DNA from: Lepidurus packardi
Lineage: Eukaryota > Arthropoda > Branchiopoda > Notostraca > Triopsidae
Reading direction: 5' to 3'
Assembly (NCBI GenBank): GCA_023053545.1
Contig: JAKZAN010000005.1
Coordinates: forward strand, 3,472,001 to 3,536,000
DNA: 64,000 bases
The position numbers and the translations under genes are program-made. The notes under the pieces were generated by a model. The model did not search any database. It was not told the origin of the DNA and saw only the letters and a program-made list of their open reading frames with translations. Below, one piece after another: positions 1 through 11,839 of this stretch (positions within the stretch are counted from its first letter, which is position 1; each line of letters begins with the position of its first letter).

Positions 1-102
1 ATCTAAATACCCTTGCTTGGCTTTGGTAGAGTAGTTCTGGCCTCATTGATCGATGTGATACTTTACCCATTGCTTTTATAGCATATCGTGTTCTTACCTT
101 AG

Positions 103-1064
103 ATCTGGACTCCTCAATTTTTGCGCCGTTGCTGTGGCGTTAAACGATGTCGGCTACCGGCCTGTCGGAGTTCGATTAGACAGTGGCGACTTGGCTTATT
201 TATCTAACCGAACTAGAGAAGCATTCCGTAAAGTAGCGGACGCTTACGGTCTTCCCTGGTTTTCCCACTTGATGATTGTCGCTTCAAATGACATAAATGA
301 AGAAACCATCTTGAGTTTGAATGATCAAGGCCATCAAATCGATTGTTTTGGCATCGGGACGCACTTAGGTACCACACCCTTGTAACATATTCGTTATTTT
401 GCGTGCTAAGCACCGCGTAATTTCAGTGACCTGTCAAAGACAACCGGCTTTGGGCTGTGTGTATAAACTAGTAGAGATCAATAACCATGCAAAGATAAAA
501 TTAAGTCAAGATCTGGATAAAGTGACCATTCCTGGACGCAAAGATGCCTATCGCTTGTTCGGAGCCGATGGTAAGTAAAGAATTGTGCTTTCCAGCACGT
601 GTTTAAAAAGTAAGAGATATGTTGTTGTTTTCTTGCAGGACATGCCTTGATAGATCTGTTGCAAAAAGCGGGAGAGCCTGCCCCGGCTCCTGGCCAACGT
701 GTTTTATGCCGTCATCCGTTCTTAGAATCAAAAAGAGCCTATGTCAGCCCATCACGCGTTGAACCGTTGCTGAAGTTATTTTGGGATTGTGGAAAGCTAA
801 CTGAAGAACTGCCAACGCTAGAAGCTTTGCGAGATAGATTGCAGACTCATTTACACAGTTTGAGACAAGATCACCGTAGGAATTTGAACCCTACACCTTA
901 CAAAGTTTGTTTTTCCTCTTTCTTTCTTTTCGAGAAGGGGTTAAGAAAAACTTTAATGTCGTTTAAACATGTCTTGTTTGTGTTAGGTGAGCGTCAGCGA
1001 TAGTCTGTATACGTTCCTTCACGAATTGTGGCTGAAAAATGCACCCATTGGGGAGTTGTCCTAA
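103..1064 (+). CDS. NAPRT: Nicotinate phosphoribosyltransferase, 3' part
   Basis: C-terminal part of nicotinate phosphoribosyltransferase, the cytosolic enzyme that joins nicotinate and PRPP to make nicotinate mononucleotide in the Preiss-Handler route to NAD. Four exons are visible: 103-368, 427-570, 639-904 and 987-1064 (TAA). All introns are GT-AG and keep frame. The first exon reads [17 protein letters not shown] and then [14 protein letters not shown], the conserved block around the phosphate-binding part of the family. It continues with IGTHLVTC across an intron, GCVYKLVEI, and a C-terminal region with the [12 protein letters not shown] ending expected for animal NAPRT. The 5' exons lie upstream of the window, so the start is not visible. 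I am confident of the family. The stretch before base 103 is intron. Confidence 0.95.
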
Positions 1065-2415
1065 ACACATGGACTGCTATCATGGGATTGACGGTTTTTA
1101 TCGTTACCTTACACCCACGTTCGGCCGATAGAAGTAATTGTTATTTCTAGTCCGAGCTGCACACAAGTTTATTGCATCGGATCTTATATTGCTCTAAAAC
1201 TTCCCTCGCAGTCTTGCTAGAACCCTGTGACGGGACAGTATAACGCCCAGAGCACGCTATTTTAGAGTTTGTAGTCGTGTAATGTCTGTCAAATTGTGCC
1301 ATACTACTGTCATTAGTACTTGGTACATAGTATTGTATTTTTAGGAAAGACCCATAGAAAAAAGAAAACGTATAAGTAGTTTGTAATTGACGTCATTATG
1401 TGGCGTATCGTGTCACTGCAGGCCTTATGCTACCTAATGAATAATGGACTGAATTAATCATTGATTGGTCAACTGCTAATTTATTCAAATTTTTATGAGA
1501 AACATGTACAAACATGATAATATATAGCGGTGTAAGGCATTATGGTTTCTTTGGTCATGGGTTCAATTGATTACCTATTATAGGAGGCAATTTTCTTCAT
1601 GCAGTGCTCAGAAAGAAGTGCGTCAAAATTTGGCGCCTAGTTATGTTGCCAACCGCAAGGAGCGCAGTCGGGGAGTAGGCATTGCATTGAGCTGTCCCCT
1701 GTCCGGTCTGTTTGTGTGTGTGAATGTCTTCGAAGGATCGTTTTTAGTGCTTCCGAAAGTCTTAATTTTAAATTTTACATGGCAACTTAATTCTCGGTGG
1801 GTGGGTTATCGTTCCTCAATAACCAAGGTATGTCTCCATTAAGCCATATGCTATACTTACAGTACACATCCCAAAATGCAATGGAAAGGTGTGGTTTATT
1901 GAATTGCACTGCACTGGAAAAAACAAACCCAACATGTTACTTTTACCTGTTAGCGATAAGCTTTGGATATCACATTGAAAAACATTTGTTGTGCTCTTAC
2001 CGTTGCATCATTTTATAGAATAAACTTGATAAGACATGGTAATTACGACACGGTAAAATAAGCAATAAATGATAGCTTAATTATAACATGAAAAATAAGT
2101 TACCCTTCACTTTAATTGCAAACTTACTATAAAATTTCCTATACGATTTTTGTTTAGCTATCTCTATAATTTACGTATCTTACTTTAGATTATTATATAC
2201 TTAACACCTTATCTTTTTATAACTTGCCAAGTTGGTCTATCTAATGGTATATAAGCTGCTTATCAATATTTAGTTGTAGGTGATATCTATCTATATACTT
2301 AGGAGGTGATCTGTGATATAGAATTGGCTAATAAGTACTTTATCTGAAAATCTAACGAGAGCAGATGTTCCAAAAATCTTGTACTATAATTGTGATGTAC
2401 AATTTATTGCTGCAG
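1065..2415. other. Intergenic, AT-rich, no gene seen
   Basis: About 1.35 kb between the NAPRT stop and the glycosyltransferase start. Open frames here are short and uninformative. A pyrimidine-poor TTGCTGCAG at 2407-2415 immediately precedes the chosen ATG of the next gene and could be a 3' splice site of an untranslated first exon. Confidence 0.5.
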
Positions 2416-4382
2416 ATGCCTCACCTGAATGCTTACAGCCGGGGCCAGCTCTACGGAAAAGGAGAATATCAACGGCTACGATCAAAAATTCCACTTACCA
2501 GTAATGCATCCAATGTCAAAGGCGTTCGGTGGTGCCTCGTGGGACTTACTGCCTGCTTTTTCTGCTTTCTTATATACATGCCCTTATTATATACCATCTC
2601 TTTTACTGAAGGTAAGTTGCCGGTTTTTTATACCAAGCCATTTCGAGCTCAGTACATTGTTTTCATTTGCCAGAATATATGTGATCTTTTTCCTTCGCCA
2701 GGCTATAGCGACTAGCACGTTATACGTAGTTGGCGTGCTTAATTTTTATTTACTCGCTTGTTTTTTTTTTAACCTAACGAAGGCAGATTCTTAATCCTGA
2801 AACTTGCTCCCCTGGAGCCCGATTGCATCACAAACGCGCCAGAAGTTACACAGACAAGAGTGATGTACCAAACCTTAATTAGACGAGCTGGCATGTTAAC
2901 GGCTGCAACAGAATTTGCTCAACCCAATACGACAGTGCCTTGTAAGCCTACTGCTAAATTATTAGGAATATAGGTAGCTCTCGTTTAGGTGGGGTATATT
3001 TTTCCAGGTTCCGGCTGTTTATTAACATAAAGGTGTATGTTTGGGTATTGGGTTTTCCTTTTTTCTGTGGTTTGGCACGTTATCTTTGCCTCGTTGTCTG
3101 TCTATTTCCGTAGACAGAGATTTTGGGCAAGTTGTTTTTATTGGAAACCAGGCTTGGTTTTTGTGTTTGTCCAGATAGTCCTTTGTTCAAAAGTGCCGTG
3201 TTTTCAATCACGAGGTTCTCTTCCTCGTTCAGTAATGTGCCCTGTTTTTTGTAGTACCTGTGTTCGACTGGAATATCAATGCGAGTCGCGATGTGAGTGT
3301 GTACGTGCAACCCGAAAACCTGACGGCTTTAATCAGCAATCCTTACTTCTGTTCACATCCCAATCATTCCTTCTTGCTGTTGATTGTGATCTGTTCTGGG
3401 GTGGATCGCTTTGAAGCTCGGGTATCTATAAGAGAGACTTGGGCTTCATTCCAGTATGCCCACTTCTTTAATGACTCTTCACCCAGTATTCGGGGTAGCA
3501 GCTCGTTTAAGAGCGGCAATATGTCATCACACGTGAAAGTTGCGTTCTTGCTGGGTGAAACCAAGAATTCCACACTGCAAGACAAAGTGTTGGAAGAAAG
3601 TGAAATATACAGAGACGTCATCCAAGAAGGATTCTTAGATTCTTATCTGAACCTTACTCTCAAGTCTGTTATGCTTCTCAAATGGGCCGATGCTCACTGT
3701 CCGCAAGCACGGTTTGTCATGAAAACGGATGACGATATGTTCGTCAACGTAGGCAATTTGGTTCAGTTAGCCCAAGTCAAGGAAAAAGAAAAGGAGAAGG
3801 AGATCTTGATGGGCTCGTTATTCTGCAATACTGCCCCCATCAACGACAAATACTCCAAATGGTACTCACCCAAATTCATGTTCCAAGGTCGTGTCTATCC
3901 TGATTACTTATCCGGCTGTGGTTACGTTATGTCCAAAGATGCTGTTTGGCCGTTATTTCGAGCCGCACTGGAGGTATGCACCGTTTTCCTTGTCTTTCTT
4001 TCCTTGTTTGTGTGGTTATGTCCTTCTGAACTGAATCCTTTATGTTCTTTTTATTTCCCTTTAGGTTCCATTCTTTCATCTCGAGGATGTATTCGTGACC
4101 GGCATGGTAGCCAAGAAAGTCAACTTTGTGCCCCAGAACATCCCCACTTTCAATTACTTGAAAGTCGAGACAGAGCCTTGCACCTACCGAGGCTTGATTA
4201 CCAGTCATGGTTTAACTCCTGATGAACAACGAGCAATATGGACTCGGATGCATGACGCGAATTTAGATTGTAGTCAGCACAAATATTCGTCGGGAAGGGA
4301 TGCAAAGCTGAAGCATTGTCCCAAGAAAAGTGGGAAAAAACGACAAGTGCATTTGTCAGCCGTGAGGCGGGGAAATGGGTGA
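2416..4382 (+). CDS. Beta-1,3-galactosyltransferase family (GT31) enzyme
   Basis: Type II Golgi glycosyltransferase of family GT31, which adds galactose or GlcNAc in beta-1,3 linkage to glycan acceptors. Model: exons 2416-2611, 2783-2941, 3255-3973 and 4065-4382 (TGA), 463 aa. A short cytosolic tail is followed by a membrane anchor at about residues 41-60 (LVGLTACFFCFLIYMPLLY), then a stem and the catalytic domain. Family motifs seen are IRETWAS, FVMKTDDDMFVN (the DxD metal/UDP-sugar site), YPDYLSGCGYVMS and FHLEDVFVTGM. The last 60 residues are basic. Exon 2 uses an AAG acceptor, the only nearby acceptor that keeps frame. An in-frame ATG 51 nt upstream is possible; I chose the one after the likely splice acceptor. 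The exact acceptor sugar cannot be told from the sequence. Confidence 0.88.
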
Positions 4383-7300
4383 TTGTCTTTTCATTATTCG
4401 ATTCGTCCCTTTTGTGCCCATCTGCCCAACCTGCACACTAAAGTCCAACAGACGCCATACTCTTTTTATAATCCAGAGTAAAATCCAAGTTTATTGCCCT
4501 GATTCTCTTATAATAAGCTAGAACTTCACATTGGAATACTTTTTAAGACGTCAGTTCATTCTTCTGTTAACTATCCTGCCTTGTCTAAGTCATGTGATAC
4601 CTGTCAGCAGATTTTTTTTTAAATAAGGAGACTTATTCGAGCAAAGAGAAACACGAATGTATAAAAATCACAATGTAGCTTTCTTACACACGCCCAGTTG
4701 GGGAATGATTGGCCTTCCATTTGAAGAAAAAAAGTTCAAGAAATTGACTGTATGGAGTGATAGATCTTGGCGGTCTTTCTATTTGTATTATAGCCCGGGG
4801 CCCCAAAAAGTCCTATACAATATACGATACCTTTTCTGTAAAAGGTATTAAATATATAATAAAGGTATGAAGATGTTGCTGGAAGACAAGGTGGGTCACA
4901 TTGAGGGCGTTAAGGTCAAGGGTCGGTCAACCTGTTTCTAGGACATTCACCTGATTCACTGCGGTTGCAGAATGCGCTCCTGGAGGGGAGATCCCTTGGT
5001 CGTGCGGTAATTGGAGAAAAAGTGAGACGACCCTTGCCCTCTGGCCTCATTTCCGTTCTCTGATAGTCTCCTTCTCCCACATCACAAACCCCCAAGAAAG
5101 AATCCAAAGGGATGGCTGTTTTGGAATAACCCGGAATTACCTGCGGGGGTAATCTAGGTGAAATTCAATTATACTACTTGACAGTTATGCCTACTAATGT
5201 GTCGTGGTTCAGGAATTGTCCCTTTTTCGCAACCAGGTTCAGGTAACCGGCCCCGTTAGAAGACCCATTTTCGATATCCACGCTTTACAGAACAGGGAAG
5301 TAGTGTTTGTAGATGAGTTTTTTTTCCTTTCTTAAAAAAAAAATTCTGGTCCAGGAAATGTCTATGGCTTTTGCATTCCTGAAAGGGAGAGATGTATCAT
5401 GGGAAACTAACAGTCGAATTTACCATCCTGCGGTCTTTCCCGTTACAGTGCCCGGACCACGCAAGCGAGAGTGTAGAATGTTTATCGAACAAAAGAGTAG
5501 GTTTGAAAATACAGTTACTTCTGTTCTTTACTTTAATTATTTATTTTTAACTATTGGTAATTTATCAATAATCTACAGTATACCCAGACGCAAGAAAAGT
5601 TGGCACGTTGGCGAGTCATTTCAAGGAAGTCTCGAAGTACATTTTCCGAACTATGTCGTGCCCAATGTCCATTGTAGTTTGTTAGTTTTGCAAGGCGAAA
5701 ATATCTAGCTCCCTGGATTGTGTGGCTTACCCTATTTTGTAAGTGACTAACAAAATGTCGAGCAGTAAAAGCAAGTGTTTTTGTCGCTTAACTCCCACTT
5801 TTCTGGTCGTTAAGCTACCTTACATTGGTGGGATTGGCTCGATTTTCACCTTGGCGTTGGTGCGGCCTTCCGCACTTCCCTCTAGTTTAGTTTGGCTGGC
5901 ATACCACAAGTATTTCCAGCAACCTGTAGCGTGCAAAGAACAACCAAGAAACAGAGCCAGGTGAACTAAAAGGTAGTCGTACGACGACCTCCGAGCCAGG
6001 TGGTTCGTCTTTTGGTGGAAGGCTTTTTGTACCCTTTCTAACATCTTTCGCCTTAGGAATTGTGAAGAAAATATGGTGTAGACACGGATTTTGCGGAACC
6101 CAAATCCCTTTTGCCCCAGCTTTGCCATACTTTCGCCATCATTGCTCTGTAGGGTGTAAGCTGGACCCTGCTACGTAAAAGAAAAAAATATTATTTTTTT
6201 CAGCTGACGCTGGAGCACAGTCCATCAGTTTTTAGCACTCAATTCCTTGTTTGAGTTTGTCCTTCCGAAGTGTAAACTGTTATCGAAAGGTGATTGAACT
6301 CTTGGCTCGCAAGAAAAGCTCTTCAACACTATCCTGTCACCGAGTTCTAATTTTGATTTTAATCCTTCTTAATTGGCGATTGCAAGTGAAAACCTGGGAA
6401 GACGTAACACGGATATAAATTGCACAGGTAAATGCATGTTTCTTCTTTCGTTACAGTACGAGTTCAATTGGTCAGTGAAAGGTCTTTCTTTGTGTGGAAA
6501 ATTGTTGAGATAGTAGTGGAGAAAAAACCTCCAAGCGTGGCTCTCAAAATTGTATGCAAATCCGTTTTCAATTTGAAAGGATTCCTTCAGTTACAATGCT
6601 AAAAAGGACCTTTCACGCATGAAGTTTCCGATAGGGTTGGCTGGCCTGTCCTTAAAGCAGAAAAGCATTATTTGAAATTATTTCACGTAGTTGCGCTTTG
6701 AAGGCCACTGGTAAGTATTACGAGTGCACTTCCTTCTGCAAAAAATGTGCTCATTCAGATAAGCAAGGCTATTATAAAGTGTATTATGCGCGGTACTCTA
6801 AAGGACGTGTCCTACATATCTCCCAAGTTCAATTAGATACGTTTTTGGGCTCCGGGAGTTCATTGAACCGGTCACTTTCGGTCACATTAGACTTGGACGC
6901 TTTGAATGTATAACAGATAAAGTTAAAATTCTTAAAATCAAAAGGAACAATTGCCGAGACCTTGGGGTTTCTGGGATGCAACAATACGGACGCGATGGAC
7001 GTCTACTGGAACAAAACCATCTCGAAGTTCAATAGCCGGTCACGCTAAAATAATGTTGCGTCGCCCGTGAACATTTAATTCGTAAAGCCATCTTGCGATC
7101 AAGACAAGGCTAATTCTTGTTTTCTTCATCAAAATAAAACTAAAATACCTTTGGTAACGTGGAAACGAAGTCGTTTTGCAGCCGAATGTATGTCAGCATA
7201 GTGCCGTTAGAATCCAGTCCATCTCGGCTCTACACTAGCCAGCAGCGCTTATAAGGTTTATCGTCACGTAGAGAGCCTTTTACCTTGACCTTCCATCGCA

Positions 7301-7420
7301 TTATTCCAAACTAGTTTGCTTAACCTAACTATCTTAATCGCGTTTATTTTGTGGTCCTTTTTTCCAGGTTATAAACTGAAGAAAAGAAAAGTTTGAACTT
7401 GGGTTTCTTTCTACTCGGCC
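4383..7420. other. Intergenic, about 3 kb, no recognised gene
   Basis: No convincing gene. The longest protein-like stretch is an open frame at 6698-6913 (+), 71 residues with four cysteines near its start. It reads ATGKYYECTSFCKKCAHSD and onward, but I found no partner exons and no known family. A 131-codon open frame at 5313-5708 (+) starts in a T/A run and is probably chance. Confidence 0.4.
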
Positions 7421-10400
7421 ATGAAGAGTCCATCCCCAAGGAAGTTCACTGCCTGGGCATTTTGCCTCTTCACGGCCACTTGCTGGGCATCGCCAGCAGT
7501 CGCCGGCAGTAATCATCTTGTTGCACCGAGTAAGTCCAGTTTTTATCAGCCAACTCCAATTCGCTTTACTGTCGAAACACAAAAAAGCAAAAGTAATATG
7601 CTGTCAATTGAAGCTGAAACTGTTGCGAATGGGATGGGAGCATCATTTGGAAGGTTAACAGCGCAACGCTATGTTTTTTATGGACGTTAATGTTGCATCA
7701 GTCAGTGAATCCTTGTCGTAAAAGTGTCTTTTCCCTTTCAGCTCCGCTAAGCTAATCATCACTGATTTGTAGGCATACTTTCTTGTTACCATACTTGAGC
7801 TTTTTGATCATTATCTGCTTCTAAAGTAGTATCTTTGCCTTTTCGAATCATGGAATACCTATTCCGAGTAGATCTACCTTTGTACCCGGGCCCTAATGAA
7901 TTATATAAATCACAACTACTTCACAATATCAAATTCTCAACAAAAAAGGGGAGGTCGTCTTAGGCCGGTTTTGTGCACCGGAAGTACCAAGAACTAGGTC
8001 CCGTTAAGTTTGGCTGTGACGTCATCCTACACAGAAAGCTTGAACGGTCCGCATGACTTTAAGAGGGGAACGTTACCGAAAAAGCATAGTTTAAAATAAG
8101 TTTAGTTTTTATCTAAAAAGAAGCAACTCTACGTACTCTCCAAACGTCTTCCGCATTACTTTGCTGTGGACTCGTAGCCATTAGTTTAGTGAGATCGACA
8201 CAAGCGTGTAAGAACGAATGCGGTCATGGCTTATCCGTGGGGAATTACGTGCTCTTTCTCCGTTTCCTAGTATCCGCTTTCTTCTTTCTTTACTTAGCAC
8301 GCAGCGGAGAAACGGTATCGAGGTTCCGCTGATTTCCTGGTTACGAATTTAGGGAGTGTACTACGTAGTAATAGAGCCTTTCCAACATGGTTTCGACATG
8401 TCATACCGGTTTCCGTACAGGGACTAACCAAGTCCAAAGCTACCGTTAGGAGGTTAATGTAGTCACACAAAAAAACTCTAAGGGAAGGTGTGAGGCCTTG
8501 CCTTATTCGTAAACACCCACGCCAACTGGAGGTGGACCTCCTAACCCACAGTGTGCTAACCTAGATTCTTCATAATATATACTAAATATAAGTTTTCTGT
8601 TTATTTGCCTATATTTTGTATACGCAGTTTACCCATGTCTTGAGCGTCAATTAATTTCGTTTTCGCCCTCCTTTGCAGGTTTCGGCAGAAACATACGACA
8701 GCTGCCATGTTTAAGCAAAGCTACACAGCAAATGGGAGTTTGCATGTTCGCCTGGGATTGCATGAAAGCTAACGGAACCCACTTGGGAACTTGCATTGAC
8801 CGATTTTATTTTGGAAGCTGCTGTCATCTGGATGAATCCATCCATGCTGGGCCCGTCACGACTCCACCTTTTGGATCTTTTGTTGGAAACGGCGAATCGG
8901 AGCATCCGAGTATCAATGGTCTAGATGTGTCATCCCATCTGCCAACTCTTCCTGTGGCCACACCATTGCTTCCCTTATCAGGATTTAGCACATTGGCGCC
9001 GTTGCCCGACCAGTCCTCCCCCGGATTACCTTTAACGACCGTGTCCCAGATGCCTGAACGGCCTCTTGCAACAAGCTTCCCGTCATCATTGCCCCCGACA
9101 CACGTGCCGGAATTTCCTGTTGTCAGCAACATACCCATCGATGGTGGAAGTTCCACGACAATGGGGTTGACTACCCCAGGAGTATTACTCACGCTCTTCT
9201 CAACGTTGCCCGTCGTTGCAGCAACCCCCGCCAGTGTCCTTGGGAATGAAAACCCTGTTGTACCGCAGACGACGTTTTCACCCCCTGCTTCTGGAATCGC
9301 GCCACAAGGTATACCCACGACGGGTCAAGTTGTTAGCGAAATAACAGAAGAACACACCAGTAGCGTAGTTTCACCTGGTTCAAGTTCACCTTCGTCATCT
9401 ATTCCTATCACCTTACAAGTAGTTCCCGTAACTCCACCTTATACCTTACCCATTGCAGTAACCGAGCAAGAACAGATTACGACTGCTGTGTACTTCGAGC
9501 CGGAAACTACTTCGCAGCCCGAGGCATCTCCACCTGCAGAAGTATCGCCATCTTCTGCTCTGCTACCGGTAGTTGAAACCGACGTCGGTTCTTTTCCTGT
9601 CTATAATTTAGAAAATGAAGTAACTACGGTCGCATTGACAGAAAATCCAATTAACATAGAAGGCATAGCTTCTACAGATAGTCCGAGTCTGATCGACTTG
9701 GAAGTTGGAGCTCCTGTAACAGACGGTTTGGCCGAAGAATACACTACCGAGCAGGAGCACCCTTTCTCAGAAGAAGTTCAAAACATTTCCGAAATTGCTA
9801 CGTCCTCCACGGAATCATTGCCTACGACAACGTCGTCCACAAGCCCACCTACTGTTCCCACAACTCCATCGACGACAATTAGCTCGCTTAGTAGCGTAAT
9901 CAGCACTGAGCCAATTACGAGCTCTCCGCCAACCGACACCATCATAAGTAACAGTAGTAGTAGCGCATCCCCCACAGAACCAAGCACCCTTGCACCAGTA
10001 TCTAATCCAGGATTCCCCGATTTTCGTAAAGGTAAAAGTATAACAATACGTTTTTATGCCTTTTCTTTTCATGGTCGAGTCTTGAACCACGTTCAAGGTT
10101 AATGACCTATTCGCATGCCCTTGGACTTGACTTCTCAGGCTGTTGGGGTCTAATCACCTCACTCTTCTCCTCTTTCGTTGTTTTGCGTGAGAAAACCGTG
10201 AAAATTCTGCCTGCTTTTAAAAGAAAAGCCTCTCCTCCCAGCTCGGTTTGTGAACAACTTTGTTTTGTAGTTTGCGGACGTCCCTTGTTGCCGAAAGGAA
10301 GGATCGTTGGCGGGAGTATGACACAGTTTGGCGAGTGGCCTTGGCAGGTGCGTTTTGCATTTATTATCCATTTTGGCAAGCAGCAGTATAATAACTCGTG

Positions 10401-11276
10401 AGTTATCGTTTAGATATCCTTGCGTCAATGGCGGTCGTCGACATTTTTGCATAAGTGCGGAGCAGCTCTTTTGAACGAAAACTGGGCAATCACTGCCGCT
10501 CATTGTGTCGAAAAGTACGTTATTTTTAAAAATTTATTTATTTCTTAGTTATTATTATTTTTAAATAAATAGTATACAGCCAGAGGATTTATTGTTACGA
10601 CTGGGAGATTATGACTTAGCTACGGAGGACGAAGCTTATCCCTATGTAGAGAGGAAAGTTCAAATTGTGGCATCCCATCCCCAATTTGATAGCCGAACCT
10701 TTGAATATGACCTGGCTTTGTTACGCTTCTACGACCCCGTTCCATTCCAGCCAAATATTGTGCCCATCTGTATCCCCGAACCAGACGATGCAAAGGAAAC
10801 TTTCGTAGGACGAATGGCAACTGTCACTGGATGGGGTCGACTTTACGAAGGTACATCTACTTTCGCTTTTGCTAATATATGTTAACAAGATTCACTTTAG
10901 ACGGACCCCTGCCTTCCAAATTGCAGCAAGTTAACGTACCTGTGATTAACAATACAGATTGCGAAAGCATGTACAGGAAAGCAGGATTCGTGGAGCATAT
11001 TCCCAAAATTTTCATCTGCGCTGGCTACGCAGAAGGCAAGAAAGACTCTTGCGAGGTAAATATTTGCGTGCTCATCCTTAAGTGAAAAAGGTTAATGAAT
11101 GTTTTGTTTGCTTTTAGGGCGACTCTGGTGGTCCCATGGTATTGCGTAGCAAAGATCGCTGGGTGTTAGGTGGAATTATTTCATGGGGTATTGGTTGTGC
11201 AGCAACAAACCAACCTGGAGTGTACACAAGAATATCAGAATTTGGAGATTGGATTAATCAAATTATAGTTTTTTAA
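7421..11276 (+). CDS. Secreted trypsin-like serine protease with mucin-like stalk (Filzig/Stubble type)
   Basis: Extracellular trypsin-like protease resembling the arthropod cuticle/morphogenesis proteases Filzig and Stubble. Exons: 7421-7529, 8679-10031, 10271-10347, 10414-10514, 10573-10850, 10901-11055 and 11118-11276 (TAA); 743 aa. The N-terminus has a hydrophobic signal segment (FTAWAFCLFTATCWASPAVA). A small disulfide-knot module follows (CLSK..GVCMFAWDC..GTCIDRFYFGSCC), then about 380 residues rich in Pro, Ser and Thr, likely O-glycosylated. The protease domain starts after an activation site R|IVGG. The triad is present: His in ITAAHC, Asp in YDLALLRF and Ser in GDSGGP. Asp in KKDSCEGDSGG predicts cleavage after Lys/Arg. 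The knot pattern and LLRFYDPVPFQPN favour Filzig over Stubble. Exon 5 needs the AAATAG acceptor, not the later ACAG, to hold frame. Confidence 0.93.
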
Positions 11277-11839
11277 GATTTTTAATTGTTAAAATTTCAA
11301 CCCCAGTGATCAAATTTGGGACTGCCCTTGGTTTCGGAAGTGACAGTTTTATCCTTTTTTTAAGCAGCCAATACGAGTAAGGATGGCTAAAAAAGACTCT
11401 GTTGATGGTGTTTTGCCTTAACTTACTGCTGATAGTTGTAAAAATTCAATGGGCCAACTGTTTATTTATTTTAGGGGTAAGTGCAAGTTGTTCAATCTTG
11501 TGTATAGGGATGACTGAGACATTTGTTACTTGTATGAAAATGTTTTTCAACTAATAATACTGTACATTCTGCAAAAGAAACGTGTTTTAATAATACTCAT
11601 TTAATTAATTCCGCGTAGGCGCTTATAATACAAATAAGGCTTGTGACCCAATGCATTCATAATAGCCGCAGTGACTCGTAAGCGAATCAAAAGGCCGGAC
11701 TTCATCTAAACCAATAAGAAACGAGTAATGGCTACCGATGGTAGCGCCGCTGACAGTGAGTAGCATTTCGCTCACCGCTTGCTTTTGACCGGGTTGTGCC
11801 AAAATATTGTCAGGTGCTTGGGCTAACTTGAAGACCAAA
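11277..11839. other. Intergenic between protease and NCBP1
   Basis: 563 bp that should hold the protease 3' UTR and the NCBP1 promoter and 5' UTR. A 71-codon open frame runs on the minus strand at 11623-11838 with its ATG just before the NCBP1 ATG. It has no recognised domain and I do not call it a gene. Confidence 0.5.

Noticed and set aside
11623..11838. 71-codon minus-strand open frame ending at the NCBP1 start codon
   Set aside because: Normal-looking composition but no recognised domain, no second exon, and it lies over the NCBP1 promoter/5' UTR.
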